Assembly: GCF_020080045.1 (NCBI RefSeq)
Contig: NZ_CP083451.1
Location: 1,612,001 to 1,676,000, forward strand
From: Comamonas odontotermitis
GTDB lineage: Bacteria > Pseudomonadota > Gammaproteobacteria > Burkholderiales > Burkholderiaceae_C
Direction of reading: 5' to 3'
Length of the DNA stretch: 64,000 bases
Each line of letters starts with the position of its first letter. Position 1 is the stretch's first letter. Positions 1 to 8,695 of this stretch are shown here, piece by piece. Under the pieces are notes generated by a model, which had not been told where the DNA came from, searched no databases, and saw only the letters and a program-made list of their open reading frames with translations. Position numbers and translations under genes: made by a program.

Positions 1-402
1 ATGGCGGCGGTGCGCAAGATCAAGGACACCAAGAATGCGCCGGACGCCACGCAGGACGCGCAGCAGCAGTTGCAGAAACTGATGCCCAAGAACTTCATCG
101 CCGTGGCGCCCTGGGCGCAGCTGGGCCACTATGCGCGCTACCTCAAGGCGATCACCGCGCGCCTGGACAAGTACCGCGCAGACCCAGCCCGCGACGCCAC
201 CAGGCAAAAAGAGTTGCAGCCGCTGGAGCAGCGATACTGGCGCCTGGTTGCCGAGCGCAAGGGGCAGGTGGATGCCCGCATGCAGGAATACCGCTGGATG
301 CTGGAGGAGCTGCGCGTGAGCTTCTTCGCGCAGGAGCTGCGCACGCCATACCCGGTCAGCACCAAGCGGCTGGACAAGGTGTGGGCCCAGTTGCAGCAGT
401 GA
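1..402 (+). CDS. hrpA: ATP-dependent RNA helicase HrpA, C-terminal fragment (5' end outside window)
   Basis: This is the last 133 codons of a gene that begins before the window; the ATG at position 1 is probably internal. The residues match the C-terminal DUF3418 part of HrpA DEAH-box helicases, including a tail of the type 'FFAQELRTPYPVS' followed by 'KRLDKVW', which normally closes that family. The DEAH motor domains are not in view. HrpA unwinds RNA and is linked to mRNA processing and ribosome rescue in gammaproteobacteria. It converges on the LysR gene downstream with about 76 bp between the stops and no obvious terminator hairpin. Confidence 0.82.
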   Translation: MAAVRKIKDTKNAPDATQDAQQQLQKLMPKNFIAVAPWAQLGHYARYLKAITARLDKYRADPARDATRQKELQPLEQRYWRLVAERKGQVDARMQEYRWMLEELRVSFFAQELRTPYPVSTKRLDKVWAQLQQ

Positions 403-478
403 TGGTGCAGCGCCGTGCCATCTGTGGCGCGGCGGGCTCCAGTTGCAGCCGCAGCCCAGGATTGTTGGCAAATACGTT

Positions 479-1402
479 CTAAACGCTGCTCTGGCCCTGC
501 AGCAGCGGGTTTCTTGCGAACAGATCGACCACCCAGTCCACAAAGGCGCGCACCTTGGCGCTGAGGTGGGAGTTGGGCGGGTAGACCACGTAGACTGGCA
601 AGAGCGGGTGCTTCCAGTCTTCCAGCACCTGCTGCAGCTGGCCGTTTTTCAGGTGCTCGTTGATCTGGAAACGGCTCGCCTGGCCAATGCCCTGGCCTGC
701 CAGCAGCGAGAAGATATAGGCATTGCTTTCGTTGACGCACAAGTGCGCGGGACCTGCGATCTCGATCACTTCGCCGTTCTTGTGAAACTCCAGCGGATAG
801 CGCCGCGCAGACACTGGCGAGAAATAGATCACGTTGCGATGGCCGGTTTCCAGGTCACGGGGGTGCTGGGGAATGCCGTGGCGCTCCAGGTATTGGGGAG
901 CTGCAACGGTAATGAAGTCCAGGTTGCCGATGCGGCGCGCCACAAGCGATTGGTCGGCCAACTCTCCGCCGCGGATCACGCAGTCCACACTGTCGCTGAT
1001 GAGATCCACCGTGCGGTCGCTCACGCCCAGGTCCATCTGGATTTCGGGATAGCGGGACTGGAACTCGGCCAGGTGCGGAATGATGAGCAGGCGCGCTACC
1101 GACGTTCCCACGTCCACGCGCAGGCGGCCGCGCGGCGTGGTGCGAGCCTGGCTCACGCTGGCCTCCAGGTCGTCGAAATCAGCCAGCAGGCGCACCGCGC
1201 GGTCATAGTAAGCCGCGCCATCGGCCGTGACCGTGACGCGGCGCGTGGTACGGTTGAGCAGTTTCACGCGCAGGCGCTCTTCCAGCGCCTGCACGTTCTT
1301 GGTCACACTGGCTTTGGGCACCTGCAGCGAATCGGCTGCCCGCGTGAAAGTGCCGGCTTCCACAACCCGCGCGAAAATACGCATGGCCTGAATCTGATCC
1401 AT
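479..1402 (-). CDS. LysR-family regulator of the adjacent RND efflux operon (CeoR/BpeT/MexT-like)
   Basis: A 307-residue LysR-type regulator of usual length. An N-terminal winged helix-turn-helix (about residues 1-60, 'MRIFARVVEAGTFTRAADSL') precedes a co-inducer-binding domain (about 90-295). An AAGGAG ribosome site lies just upstream of the ATG. It is divergent from an LlpE-like gene and an RND pump, the layout of ceoR-llpE-ceoAB-opcM and bpeT-llpE-bpeEF-oprC in Burkholderia, where the LysR protein activates the pump. I infer the same role here. The inducer cannot be read from the sequence; salicylate- or chloramphenicol-like aromatics are the precedent. A close CrgA-like paralogue controlling something else cannot be excluded. 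Confidence 0.85.
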   Translation of the reverse strand: MDQIQAMRIFARVVEAGTFTRAADSLQVPKASVTKNVQALEERLRVKLLNRTTRRVTVTADGAAYYDRAVRLLADFDDLEASVSQARTTPRGRLRVDVGTSVARLLIIPHLAEFQSRYPEIQMDLGVSDRTVDLISDSVDCVIRGGELADQSLVARRIGNLDFITVAAPQYLERHGIPQHPRDLETGHRNVIYFSPVSARRYPLEFHKNGEVIEIAGPAHLCVNESNAYIFSLLAGQGIGQASRFQINEHLKNGQLQQVLEDWKHPLLPVYVVYPPNSHLSAKVRAFVDWVVDLFARNPLLQGQSSV

Positions 1403-1578
1403 GGGATCTCCTTGTCCTCGCGAAATCTCGGGCTCGCCGAGGATTCGGGATTCTCACACACAGCTTGGCCTGTCATTATTCAAGAATTGGAAACAGTGTG
1501 GCCGCGTTTGCGGGGTTTATGCCGCCAATGCGTAACGCTACATTCTCATCTCATCGGCCGGACCCGTCCGGAAACCCC
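1403..1578. promoter_or_regulatory. Divergent control region of the LysR gene and the efflux operon
   Basis: This 176-bp gap separates two divergent starts and is the expected LysR binding region. It holds a small dyad ATTC-AA-GAAT at 1478-1487 and two GATTC copies just before it. No strong -35/-10 pair is visible for the efflux operon, as is common for activator-dependent promoters. The site assignment is tentative. Confidence 0.35.
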
Positions 1579-2415
1579 ATGTTGAACACCAAAAAACCTG
1601 CACCAACCACCAACTCCCATACCGACACCACCATTGAGGTGGCAGGCGGCATGCAGGCCAGCGTGCGCATGTATGGCAGCAAGAAGCGGGGAGAGATCTC
1701 TCCGCTGGTGGTGCATTTTCATGGTGGCGCTTTTGTGACGGGTGACCTGGACAACGGCTGCACCGTGGGCAATGCCCTGGCAGCTGCCGGGGCCTGCGTG
1801 GTGTCGGTGGCCTACCCGCTGGCGCCGGAGCATCCGTTTCCCCGCCCGCTGGAGCTGGGGTACGCGGTGCTTCAGTGGGCCCACAAACAGCGTGTCAGGC
1901 TGGCCGGCAAGGGTGCGCCGCTCTATCTGGCGGGCGAGGAGGCCGGTGCCAACCTGGCCGCCGGCGTCTGCATGATGGCGCGTGACCAGTTGCACCCGCC
2001 GCTGGCGGGCCAGATTCTCATCTCGCCCATGCTCGACCCCTGCGCTGCCACGCCTTCGCAGCGCGCTGCGCAGGGCGATTCCGTCAAATGCAAGTGGGCC
2101 TCGGGGTGGTGCCAGTACCTGGGCGGCTCGCACGATGCCGAGCATCCCTATGCCGTGCCCGCCAGGGCGCATCGGCTGGCGGGGCTGCCACCCTCACTGA
2201 TTCTGGTGGGGGGGGACGACCCGATGCGCGATGAGGCCCTGGGGTATGCCCAGCGCCTGGAAGCTGCCGGATTGACCGTCTTCCAGCATGTGTTCGAGGG
2301 CGCCGGTCAATGGCCCGATGCCCTGGTGGAGCCACCGCCCGAACCGTGCCCTTGTGCCGTGCAGATGCAGGAGCAGCTGCACAAGTTCTTCGAGACAACG
2401 CGATGTCGGCTGTGA
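1579..2415 (+). CDS. LlpE-like alpha/beta hydrolase-fold protein, probably catalytically dead
   Basis: A 278-residue protein of the hormone-sensitive-lipase branch of alpha/beta hydrolases. The oxyanion-hole motif HGGAF is at residues 48-52 and the DPMRDE acid-loop motif at 214-219. The nucleophile elbow, normally G-D-S-A-G, reads G-E-E-A-G (119-123), so the serine is Glu121. The usual G-x-x-H-G-F histidine motif reads GAGQWP, with Gln244 in place of histidine. Two of three catalytic residues are therefore missing. I chose the ATG at 1579; in-frame ATGs at 1465, 1519 and 1528 lie inside the presumed operator. It sits first in the efflux operon, the position of llpE in Burkholderia ceo/bpe operons. 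A binding or regulatory role is possible; its function is unknown. Confidence 0.75.
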   Translation: MLNTKKPAPTTNSHTDTTIEVAGGMQASVRMYGSKKRGEISPLVVHFHGGAFVTGDLDNGCTVGNALAAAGACVVSVAYPLAPEHPFPRPLELGYAVLQWAHKQRVRLAGKGAPLYLAGEEAGANLAAGVCMMARDQLHPPLAGQILISPMLDPCAATPSQRAAQGDSVKCKWASGWCQYLGGSHDAEHPYAVPARAHRLAGLPPSLILVGGDDPMRDEALGYAQRLEAAGLTVFQHVFEGAGQWPDALVEPPPEPCPCAVQMQEQLHKFFETTRCRL

Positions 2416-2480
2416 GCTGACCGTGCCTTGCTGAGACCGCTGCCTTGATCTGGCCCCTGTATCCATAGGCCGGAGCAAGC

Positions 2481-2577
2481 AAAAGCGCGCTTTTTTCGTT
2501 TTTTGATCCTCATTCGATTCCTGGCCCGAGCGCTGGAAGGGGTGAGCTTTGCCTGCCGCAGGAAGGTTTTTTCCTGC
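2481..2577 (+). other. Two hairpins between the LlpE-like gene and the efflux adaptor gene
   Basis: The 191-bp spacer holds a self-complementary AAAAGCGCGCTTTT at 2481-2494 followed by T-rich sequence, and a 7-bp stem GCAGGAA/TTCCTGC with a GGTTTT loop at 2558-2577. They could act as a partial terminator or mRNA processing site that tunes pump expression relative to the first gene. Nothing else is recognisable in the spacer. Confidence 0.35.
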
Positions 2578-2606
2578 ATCCACTCATAGAACCTGAAGAC
2601 ACTGCC

Positions 2607-3848
2607 ATGAACGACAACACCCAACCCTCCCTCCGCCGCCGCTGGTGGGCCGCTGCTGGCGTTGCCGCAGCCATTACCGCAACGGCCGGAGCCGTCCTGG
2701 GCCTGCAGCCATCGCACGCCGAGGCACCCGCGCAACAGGCAGCGCCGCCAGCCGTGCCGGTTTCGGTGGCGCAGGTTCTGCAGCAGGATGTGACGCTGTG
2801 GAATGAATTTTCCGGCCGCCTTGAAGCGGTGCAGCGCGTCGATGTGCGCCCGCGCGTCTCCGGCGCTGTGCAGGCCGTGCACTTCAAGGAAGGCGCGCTG
2901 GTAAAGACGGGCGATCTGCTCTTCACCGTGGACCCCGCACCCTATGCGGCCGAAGTTGACCGCGCCGAGGCGCAGGTCGTTGCCGCCAGGGCGCGCATGG
3001 CCTATACACAAAGCGAATCCGAGCGGGCCACGCGCCTGTGGGATGAGCGCGCCATCGCGCAGAAGGAATACGACGAACGCGTGAATGCCCAGCGCGAAGC
3101 CGATGCGAACCTGCGTGCTGCCCAGGCAGCGCTGCAGACGGCCAGGCTGAACCTGGGCTACACGCAGGTGAAGGCGCCGGTGAGCGGACGGGTGGGGCGC
3201 ATCGAGATCACCGTCGGCAACCTCGTGAGCTCCGGCGCCGGAGCCCCAGTGCTGACCACCCTGGTGTCGGTGGATCCGATGTACGCCAGCTTCGATGTGG
3301 ATGAGCAGATCGTGGCCAATGCCCTGCAGGGTCTGGAAGACACCCGCAAGGGCCGCAGCGCCCGCGCGATGATCGAGACCATCCCCGTGCAGATGGGCGT
3401 GGGCGTGAACGGCGCAACGCCCTATACCGGCCACCTGCAACTGATCGACAACCAGGTCGATGCGAAAAGCGGCACGGTACGCGTGCGTGCGGTGTTCGGC
3501 AATGCCGATGGCATCTTGATGGCGGGGCAGTTTGCCCGCATCCGCATGGGCCAGCCGCAAAGCACCCAGGCCGTGCTCATCAACGAGCGCGCCGTGGGCA
3601 CAGACCAGAGCAAGAAGTTCGTGCTGGTGATCGGCGACGGCAACAAGGCCGAGTACCGCGAAGTGCAGCTGGGCGCGCCGGTCGATGGCCTGCGCGTGGT
3701 CACCACCGGCCTCAAGGCGGGTGAGCGCATCGTCGTCAACGGCCTGCAGCGCGTGCGCCCGGGCGTCGTCGTCGCGCCGCAGGACGTGCCCATGGACGCC
3801 AAGGCCGAACTGGCTGACAGCCGCCCTGCAAAGCAGCCCGCGGCCTGA
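2607..3848 (+). CDS. RND efflux periplasmic adaptor (MexE/CeoA/BpeE-like)
   Basis: A 413-residue membrane-fusion protein that links the inner-membrane pump to the outer-membrane channel. It has an N-terminal signal/anchor (about 12-35), then a biotinyl-lipoyl-like beta domain ('VRPRVSGAVQAVHFKEG', about 75-92). A helical hairpin ('AEAQVVAARARMAYTQSE', about 120-190), a second lipoyl half ('YTQVKAPVSGRVGRIEI') and a C-terminal beta-barrel/proximal domain follow. There is no clear lipobox, so anchoring would be by the N-terminal helix. It is 23 bp upstream of the permease gene, in one operon. Confidence in the family is high; the exact name is by analogy with LysR-linked MexEF-OprN-type pumps. 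Confidence 0.93.
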   Translation: MNDNTQPSLRRRWWAAAGVAAAITATAGAVLGLQPSHAEAPAQQAAPPAVPVSVAQVLQQDVTLWNEFSGRLEAVQRVDVRPRVSGAVQAVHFKEGALVKTGDLLFTVDPAPYAAEVDRAEAQVVAARARMAYTQSESERATRLWDERAIAQKEYDERVNAQREADANLRAAQAALQTARLNLGYTQVKAPVSGRVGRIEITVGNLVSSGAGAPVLTTLVSVDPMYASFDVDEQIVANALQGLEDTRKGRSARAMIETIPVQMGVGVNGATPYTGHLQLIDNQVDAKSGTVRVRAVFGNADGILMAGQFARIRMGQPQSTQAVLINERAVGTDQSKKFVLVIGDGNKAEYREVQLGAPVDGLRVVTTGLKAGERIVVNGLQRVRPGVVVAPQDVPMDAKAELADSRPAKQPAA

Positions 3849-3871
3849 GAACCCTTACATCCTCCGACATC

Positions 3872-6800
3872 ATGAACCTCTCCCGATTTTTCATCGACCG
3901 CCCGATCTTTGCGGGCGTGCTGTCGGTGCTCATCTTTCTCGCAGGCCTCATCGCCATGCGAACACTGCCGATCTCGGAGTACCCCGAAGTCGCGCCGCCT
4001 TCGGTGGTGGTGCGCGCGCAGTACCCGGGTGCCAGCCCCAAGGTGATTGCCGAAACCGTGGCCACGCCACTGGAAGAGTCCATCAACGGCGTGGAAGGCA
4101 TGCTCTACATGGGCAGCCAGGCCACGACCGACGGTGTGATGACGCTCACCGTTACTTTCAAGCTCGGCACCGATCCTGACAAGGCCCAGCAGTTGGTGCA
4201 GAACCGCGTCTCGCAGGCCGAGCCGCGCCTGCCCGAGGAAGTGCGCCGCCTGGGCGTAACTACGGTCAAGAGCGCACCCGACCTCACCATGGTGGTGCAC
4301 ATGGTCTCGCCCAATGGCCGCTACGACATTGATTACCTGCGCAATTACGCCGTGCTCAACGTGAAGGACCGGCTGGCCCGCATTCCTGGCGTGGGGCAGG
4401 TGCAGATCTTTGGCGGCGGCGATTACTCGATGCGCGCCTGGCTCGACCCGCAGAAGGTGGCGCAGCGCGGCCTGTCCGCCAGCGACGTGGTGGCGGCCAT
4501 CCGCAAGCAGAACGTGCAGGCGGCCGCTGGCGTGGTGGGCGCATCGCCCGGCCTGCCGGGCGTGGACACGCAGATGTCGATCAACGCGCAGGGGCGCCTC
4601 TCCAGCCCCGAGGAGTTTGGCGACATCATCGTCAAGACCGGTGCGGACGGCGCTGTGACGCGGCTGCGCGATATCGCCCGGCTGGAGTTGGGGGCGGCCG
4701 ATTACTCACTGCGCTCGCTGCTCAACAACGACCCGGCTGTGGGTATGGGCGTCTTCCAGGCACCCGGATCGAATGCGCTGGAAATCTCGGACAACGTGCG
4801 CAAGACCATGGCCGAGCTGGCCCAACTCATGCCCGAGGGCGTGGAGTACCGCATTGCGTATGACCCGACGCAATTCGTGCGGGCATCCATCGAGTCGGTG
4901 ATCCATACACTGCTCGAAGCCATTGCGCTCGTGGTGATCGTGGTGATCCTGTTCCTGCAAACCTGGCGCGCTTCCATCATTCCTTTGCTGGCAGTGCCGG
5001 TGTCGGTGGTGGGCACCTTTGCCGTGCTGCACCTGCTGGGTTTCTCGATCAATGCGCTCTCGCTGTTCGGCCTCGTGCTGGCCATTGGCATCGTGGTGGA
5101 CGACGCCATCGTGGTGGTGGAAAACGTGGAACGCAACATTGAAGCGGGGCTCACGCCGCGTGAGGCCACCTACCGCGCCATGCGTGAGGTGTCGGGCCCC
5201 ATCATCGCCATTGCGCTGGTGCTGGTGGCGGTGTTTGTGCCGCTTGCTTTCATCAGCGGCCTCACGGGGCAGTTCTACCGCCAGTTTGCGGTCACCATTG
5301 CCATCTCCACGGTGATCTCCGCCATCAACTCGCTGACGCTGTCGCCTGCGCTGAGTGCGTTGCTGCTCAAGGGCCACCATGAGCCCAAGGATGCACTCAC
5401 GCGCGGCATGGACCGTGTGCTGGGCGGCTTCTTCAAGCGCTTCAACGCGGTGTTCCACCGGGGCTCCGAAGCCTACAGCGGTGGCGTGCGCCGCGTGATC
5501 GGGCACAAGGCCGGCATGCTGGTGGTGTACCTGGCGCTGGTGGGCGCGACCTGGGGCCTGTTCCATCTGGTGCCCGGCGGCTTCGTGCCAATGCAGGACA
5601 AGCAGTACCTCGTCGGCTTTGCGCAACTGCCCGATGGCGCGACGCTGGACCGCACCGACAACGTGATCCGCCGCATGGGTGAGATCGTCAAGAAAAACCC
5701 GAACGTGGAGGATGCGATTGCCTTCCCGGGCCTGTCGATCAACGGCTTCACCAACAGCTCCAACGCGGGCATCGTGTTCGTGACGCTCAAGCCCTTTGCC
5801 GAGCGCACACGCGCTGACCAGAGCGGCGGCGCAGTCGCCGGGCAGCTCAACCAGGCCTTTGGCGAGATTCAGGACGCCTTCATTGCCATGTTCCCGCCGC
5901 CGCCAGTCGCGGGCCTGGGCACCACGGGGGGCTTCAAGCTGCAGATCGAAGACCGGGGCTCGCTGGGCTACGCAGGCATGGATGCCGCCGTGAAGGCCTT
6001 CATGGCCAAGGCATACCAGACGCCGGAGCTGGCGGGCCTCTTCACCAGCTGGCAGGTCAATGTGCCGCAGCTCTATGCCGATATCGACCGCACCAAGGCG
6101 CGCCAGCTGGGCGTGCCGGTGACGGATATTTTCGAGACGCTGCAGATCTACCTGGGCAGCCTGTATACGAACGATTTCAACGAGTTTGGCCGCACCTACA
6201 GCGTGCGCGTGCAGGCCGATGCGGCATTCCGCGCGCGTCCTGAGGACGTGGGCCAGCTCAAGGTGCGTTCGATGACGGGCGAGATGGTGCCACTGTCGGC
6301 GCTGATGAAGCTGGACGCCAGCTTTGGCCCCGAGCGCACCATGCGCTACAACGGGTTTCTGGCCGCCGATGTGAATGGCGGGCCTGCGCCGGGCTTCTCG
6401 TCGGGGCAGGCGCGTGCGGCGGTCGAGCGGGTGGCGGCCGAGACGCTGCCGCCAGGCATCGGCTTTGAGTGGACGGAGCTGACCTACCAGGAAATCCTGG
6501 CAGGCAATTCGGCGGTGCTGGTGTTCCCGATTGCCATTTTGCTGGTGTTCCTGGTGCTGGCTGCGCAATACGAAAGCCTGACGCTGCCGATTGCCATCAT
6601 TCTCATCGTGCCCATGGGCCTGCTGGCGGCGATGACTGGCGTATGGCTCTCGCATGGTGACAACAACGTGTTCACGCAGATCGGGCTCATCGTGCTGGTG
6701 GGGCTGTCTGCCAAGAACGCGATCCTGATCGTCGAGTTCGCCCGGGAGCTGGAGTTTTCAGGGCGCACGCCGGTGCAGGCCGCCATTGAGGCGAGCCGCC

Positions 6801-7102
6801 TGCGCCTGCGGCCGATTCTGATGACTTCGATGGCTTTCATCATGGGCGTGTTGCCTCTGGTGCTGTCCACGGGGGCCGGTTCTGAAATGCGCAGCGCCAT
6901 GGGCATTGCCGTGTTCAGCGGAATGATCGGTGTGACCGCGTTCGGCCTGTTTCTGACTCCCGTGTTCTACGTGGTGCTGCGTCGCCTGGCGGGCAACCGG
7001 CCGTTGCAGCAGCACGGCAGCCATGTGGCGCCGATCAGCGAGCCCGGCCACGGTGGATCGGCGATGCCCGTGCTTGCCGCAGCGCGTGGTCATGACGAAT
7101 GA
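3872..7102 (+). CDS. RND multidrug efflux permease (MexF/CeoB/BpeF-like)
   Basis: A 1,076-residue hydrophobe/amphiphile-efflux-1 transporter, a proton-driven inner-membrane trimer that exports drugs from periplasm and membrane. It starts with the typical 'FFIDRPIFAGVLSVLI' first helix. The proton-relay residues are present: Asp410-Asp411 in 'GIVVDDAIVVVENVER' and Lys948 in 'GLSAKNAILIVEF'. Overall wording is closest to MexF/CeoB rather than AcrB or MexB (recognition, not a search). Known relatives export chloramphenicol, trimethoprim and quinolones; the substrates here are inferred. It is co-transcribed with the adaptor (23-bp gap) and the outer-membrane factor (13-bp gap). The long C-terminal tail after the last helix has no special motif. 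Confidence 0.95.
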   Translation: MNLSRFFIDRPIFAGVLSVLIFLAGLIAMRTLPISEYPEVAPPSVVVRAQYPGASPKVIAETVATPLEESINGVEGMLYMGSQATTDGVMTLTVTFKLGTDPDKAQQLVQNRVSQAEPRLPEEVRRLGVTTVKSAPDLTMVVHMVSPNGRYDIDYLRNYAVLNVKDRLARIPGVGQVQIFGGGDYSMRAWLDPQKVAQRGLSASDVVAAIRKQNVQAAAGVVGASPGLPGVDTQMSINAQGRLSSPEEFGDIIVKTGADGAVTRLRDIARLELGAADYSLRSLLNNDPAVGMGVFQAPGSNALEISDNVRKTMAELAQLMPEGVEYRIAYDPTQFVRASIESVIHTLLEAIALVVIVVILFLQTWRASIIPLLAVPVSVVGTFAVLHLLGFSINALSLFGLVLAIGIVVDDAIVVVENVERNIEAGLTPREATYRAMREVSGPIIAIALVLVAVFVPLAFISGLTGQFYRQFAVTIAISTVISAINSLTLSPALSALLLKGHHEPKDALTRGMDRVLGGFFKRFNAVFHRGSEAYSGGVRRVIGHKAGMLVVYLALVGATWGLFHLVPGGFVPMQDKQYLVGFAQLPDGATLDRTDNVIRRMGEIVKKNPNVEDAIAFPGLSINGFTNSSNAGIVFVTLKPFAERTRADQSGGAVAGQLNQAFGEIQDAFIAMFPPPPVAGLGTTGGFKLQIEDRGSLGYAGMDAAVKAFMAKAYQTPELAGLFTSWQVNVPQLYADIDRTKARQLGVPVTDIFETLQIYLGSLYTNDFNEFGRTYSVRVQADAAFRARPEDVGQLKVRSMTGEMVPLSALMKLDASFGPERTMRYNGFLAADVNGGPAPGFSSGQARAAVERVAAETLPPGIGFEWTELTYQEILAGNSAVLVFPIAILLVFLVLAAQYESLTLPIAIILIVPMGLLAAMTGVWLSHGDNNVFTQIGLIVLVGLSAKNAILIVEFARELEFSGRTPVQAAIEASRLRLRPILMTSMAFIMGVLPLVLSTGAGSEMRSAMGIAVFSGMIGVTAFGLFLTPVFYVVLRRLAGNRPLQQHGSHVAPISEPGHGGSAMPVLAAARGHDE

Positions 7103-7115
7103 ACGCAATTGACGA

Positions 7116-8585
7116 ATGGATAACGATATGAAATCAATGCAACGCATCCGATTCCTGGCTGCGCCCCTGAGCGCGTTGATGGCGGCCCTGGTGCTGGCGG
7201 GTTGCGCAAGCGCACCACCCACCGTGGCAGAGCACGCAGGCGTGGCTGTGCCCGCCAGTTTCAGTGAGCAGAAAAGCGCTGCAGCAGCAGGCTGGACGAC
7301 GGCGGCACCGGCAGAAGCACAGCCGCGCGGCGCATGGTGGCTGGCGTTTGCCGACCCCGCACTCAGCGCCCTGGTGGAGCGCGCAGGCGAGGCCAACACC
7401 GATGTGCAGACTGCTGCAGCGCGTCTTGCGGAGGCCCGTGCACTGCTGCGCTCGGCTGATGCGCAGCGCCAGCCCCAGGTGGGCGCGTCGGGTGGCGCAG
7501 TGCGCCAGGCGGGTGCCACCACCGCTAACGGCATGCAGCCTGCCACACTGGTCACTGCCGGGTTGAACTTCTCGTATGAGGCGGATCTGTTTGGCCGCCT
7601 CTCGGGGGCGAGCGATGCTGCGCGTGCAGATGCCACCGCGCGCGAGGCGCTGCTGCAGAGCACCCGCCTCATGGTGCAGGCCGATGTGGCGCAGACCTAT
7701 CTGCAACTGCGTTCGCTGCAGACCGAGCGTCAACTGGTCGAACAGAGCCTGACGGCCTACCGTGAGACGCTGAACCTGATCGAGCGACGCTTTCGGGCAG
7801 GCGATGCGGCCGAGCTGGATGTGGCGCGCATGAAGACCGAAGTTTCTGCCACCGAGGCTGAAACGTTGGCCCTGGAGCGCCAGCAGGCCACGCTTACGCA
7901 TGCGCTGGCAGTGCTGGTAGGTGATGTGGCCACGGGCTTCACGCTGGCATCGCAGCAGGGTGAAGCGACGCTTCCGGTGATTCCGGCGGGTGTGCCCGCC
8001 ACGGTGCTGGCACGCCGCCCTGACGTATCGGCTGCCCAGGCCTCGGTGCTGGCGGCACAGGCGCGGGTGGGGGTGGCGCAGGCGGCATGGTTCCCGGCCA
8101 TCACGCTCACGGGCAACGGCGGTTATGCATCGCCAGAACTGGGCGATCTGTTCAAGTGGTCGGCACGGTCATGGGGTATTGGCGCTTTGCTTTCGCTGCC
8201 CATTTTTGATGGTGGCCAGCGCGCCGCGCAGGAAGAGGGCGCCCGTGCGCGGCTGGAGGCTGCGGTGGCTGCCCAGCGTGGACAGGTGCTTGCCGCTTTC
8301 CGGGAGGTGGAGGACCAGCTCAGTGCGTTGCGCCTGCTCGCTGGCCAGTCGCAGGTGCTGGGGCAGGCCGTGCAGTCGTCCGAGCGGGCCACGCATCTGT
8401 CGGATGTGCGCTACCGCAATGGCTTGGTGAGCCAGCTGGAGCTGCTGGATGCGCGCCGCAACGAGTTGCGCAACCGGCGCCAGGCGCTGCAGGTGCGCAC
8501 CGCCCAGTACACCGCCACGGTGGCACTCATCCGCGCGCTGGGTGGGGGCTGGGAGAGCGGCGCGCAGCTTGCTGCCCGCAGCTGA
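7116..8585 (+). CDS. Outer-membrane efflux lipoprotein, NodT/OprM family
   Basis: A 489-residue TolC-like channel that completes the tripartite pump. The N-terminus is a lipoprotein signal with lipobox L-A-G-C (Cys30). Two outer-membrane-efflux repeats follow: helices around 70-270 and again around 285-475 with the conserved 'RRPDVSAAQASVLAAQARVGVA' region split by one residue from the family norm. Starts at 7116 or 7128 are both possible and neither has a strong ribosome site. It lies 13 bp after the permease gene and is followed by a good terminator. The equivalent in Burkholderia operons is OpcM/OprC. Confidence 0.92.
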   Translation: MDNDMKSMQRIRFLAAPLSALMAALVLAGCASAPPTVAEHAGVAVPASFSEQKSAAAAGWTTAAPAEAQPRGAWWLAFADPALSALVERAGEANTDVQTAAARLAEARALLRSADAQRQPQVGASGGAVRQAGATTANGMQPATLVTAGLNFSYEADLFGRLSGASDAARADATAREALLQSTRLMVQADVAQTYLQLRSLQTERQLVEQSLTAYRETLNLIERRFRAGDAAELDVARMKTEVSATEAETLALERQQATLTHALAVLVGDVATGFTLASQQGEATLPVIPAGVPATVLARRPDVSAAQASVLAAQARVGVAQAAWFPAITLTGNGGYASPELGDLFKWSARSWGIGALLSLPIFDGGQRAAQEEGARARLEAAVAAQRGQVLAAFREVEDQLSALRLLAGQSQVLGQAVQSSERATHLSDVRYRNGLVSQLELLDARRNELRNRRQALQVRTAQYTATVALIRALGGGWESGAQLAARS

Positions 8586-8626
8586 CCGCCCGTAGCTAAC
8601 CGCCCATAGTTCGCCGCCAATTGCTG
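8582..8626 (+). repeat. Three imperfect 14-nt tandem repeats at the end of the efflux operon
   Basis: Just at the stop of the channel gene the sequence reads CTGACCGCCCGTAG, CTAACCGCCCATAG, then a diverged TTCGCCGCCAATTG. The unit is short and degenerate. Function unknown; it may be a by-product of replication slippage. Confidence 0.5.
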
Positions 8627-8639
8627 GCCGCCGAATGTA

Positions 8640-8677
8640 AAAGCCTGGGAGCGCTCCGCTTCCAGGCTTTGTTTTTT
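8640..8677 (+). terminator. Rho-independent terminator of the efflux operon
   Basis: A 9-bp stem AAAGCCTGG / CCAGGCTTT (8640-8648 with 8662-8670) encloses a small GAGCGCTC palindrome and is followed by GTTTTTTC. It lies 55 bp after the channel gene and also just past the end of the convergent flavoprotein gene. Confidence 0.85.
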
Positions 8678-8695
8678 CTTTCTCCAGGCCGGTCG

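Noticed and set aside
1465..1578. Earlier starts for the LlpE-like gene
   Set aside because: They would add 17-38 residues without family similarity and overlap the presumed LysR operator.
4706..6655. A 649-codon open frame opposite the RND permease gene
   Set aside because: His-rich shadow of a strongly supported gene.
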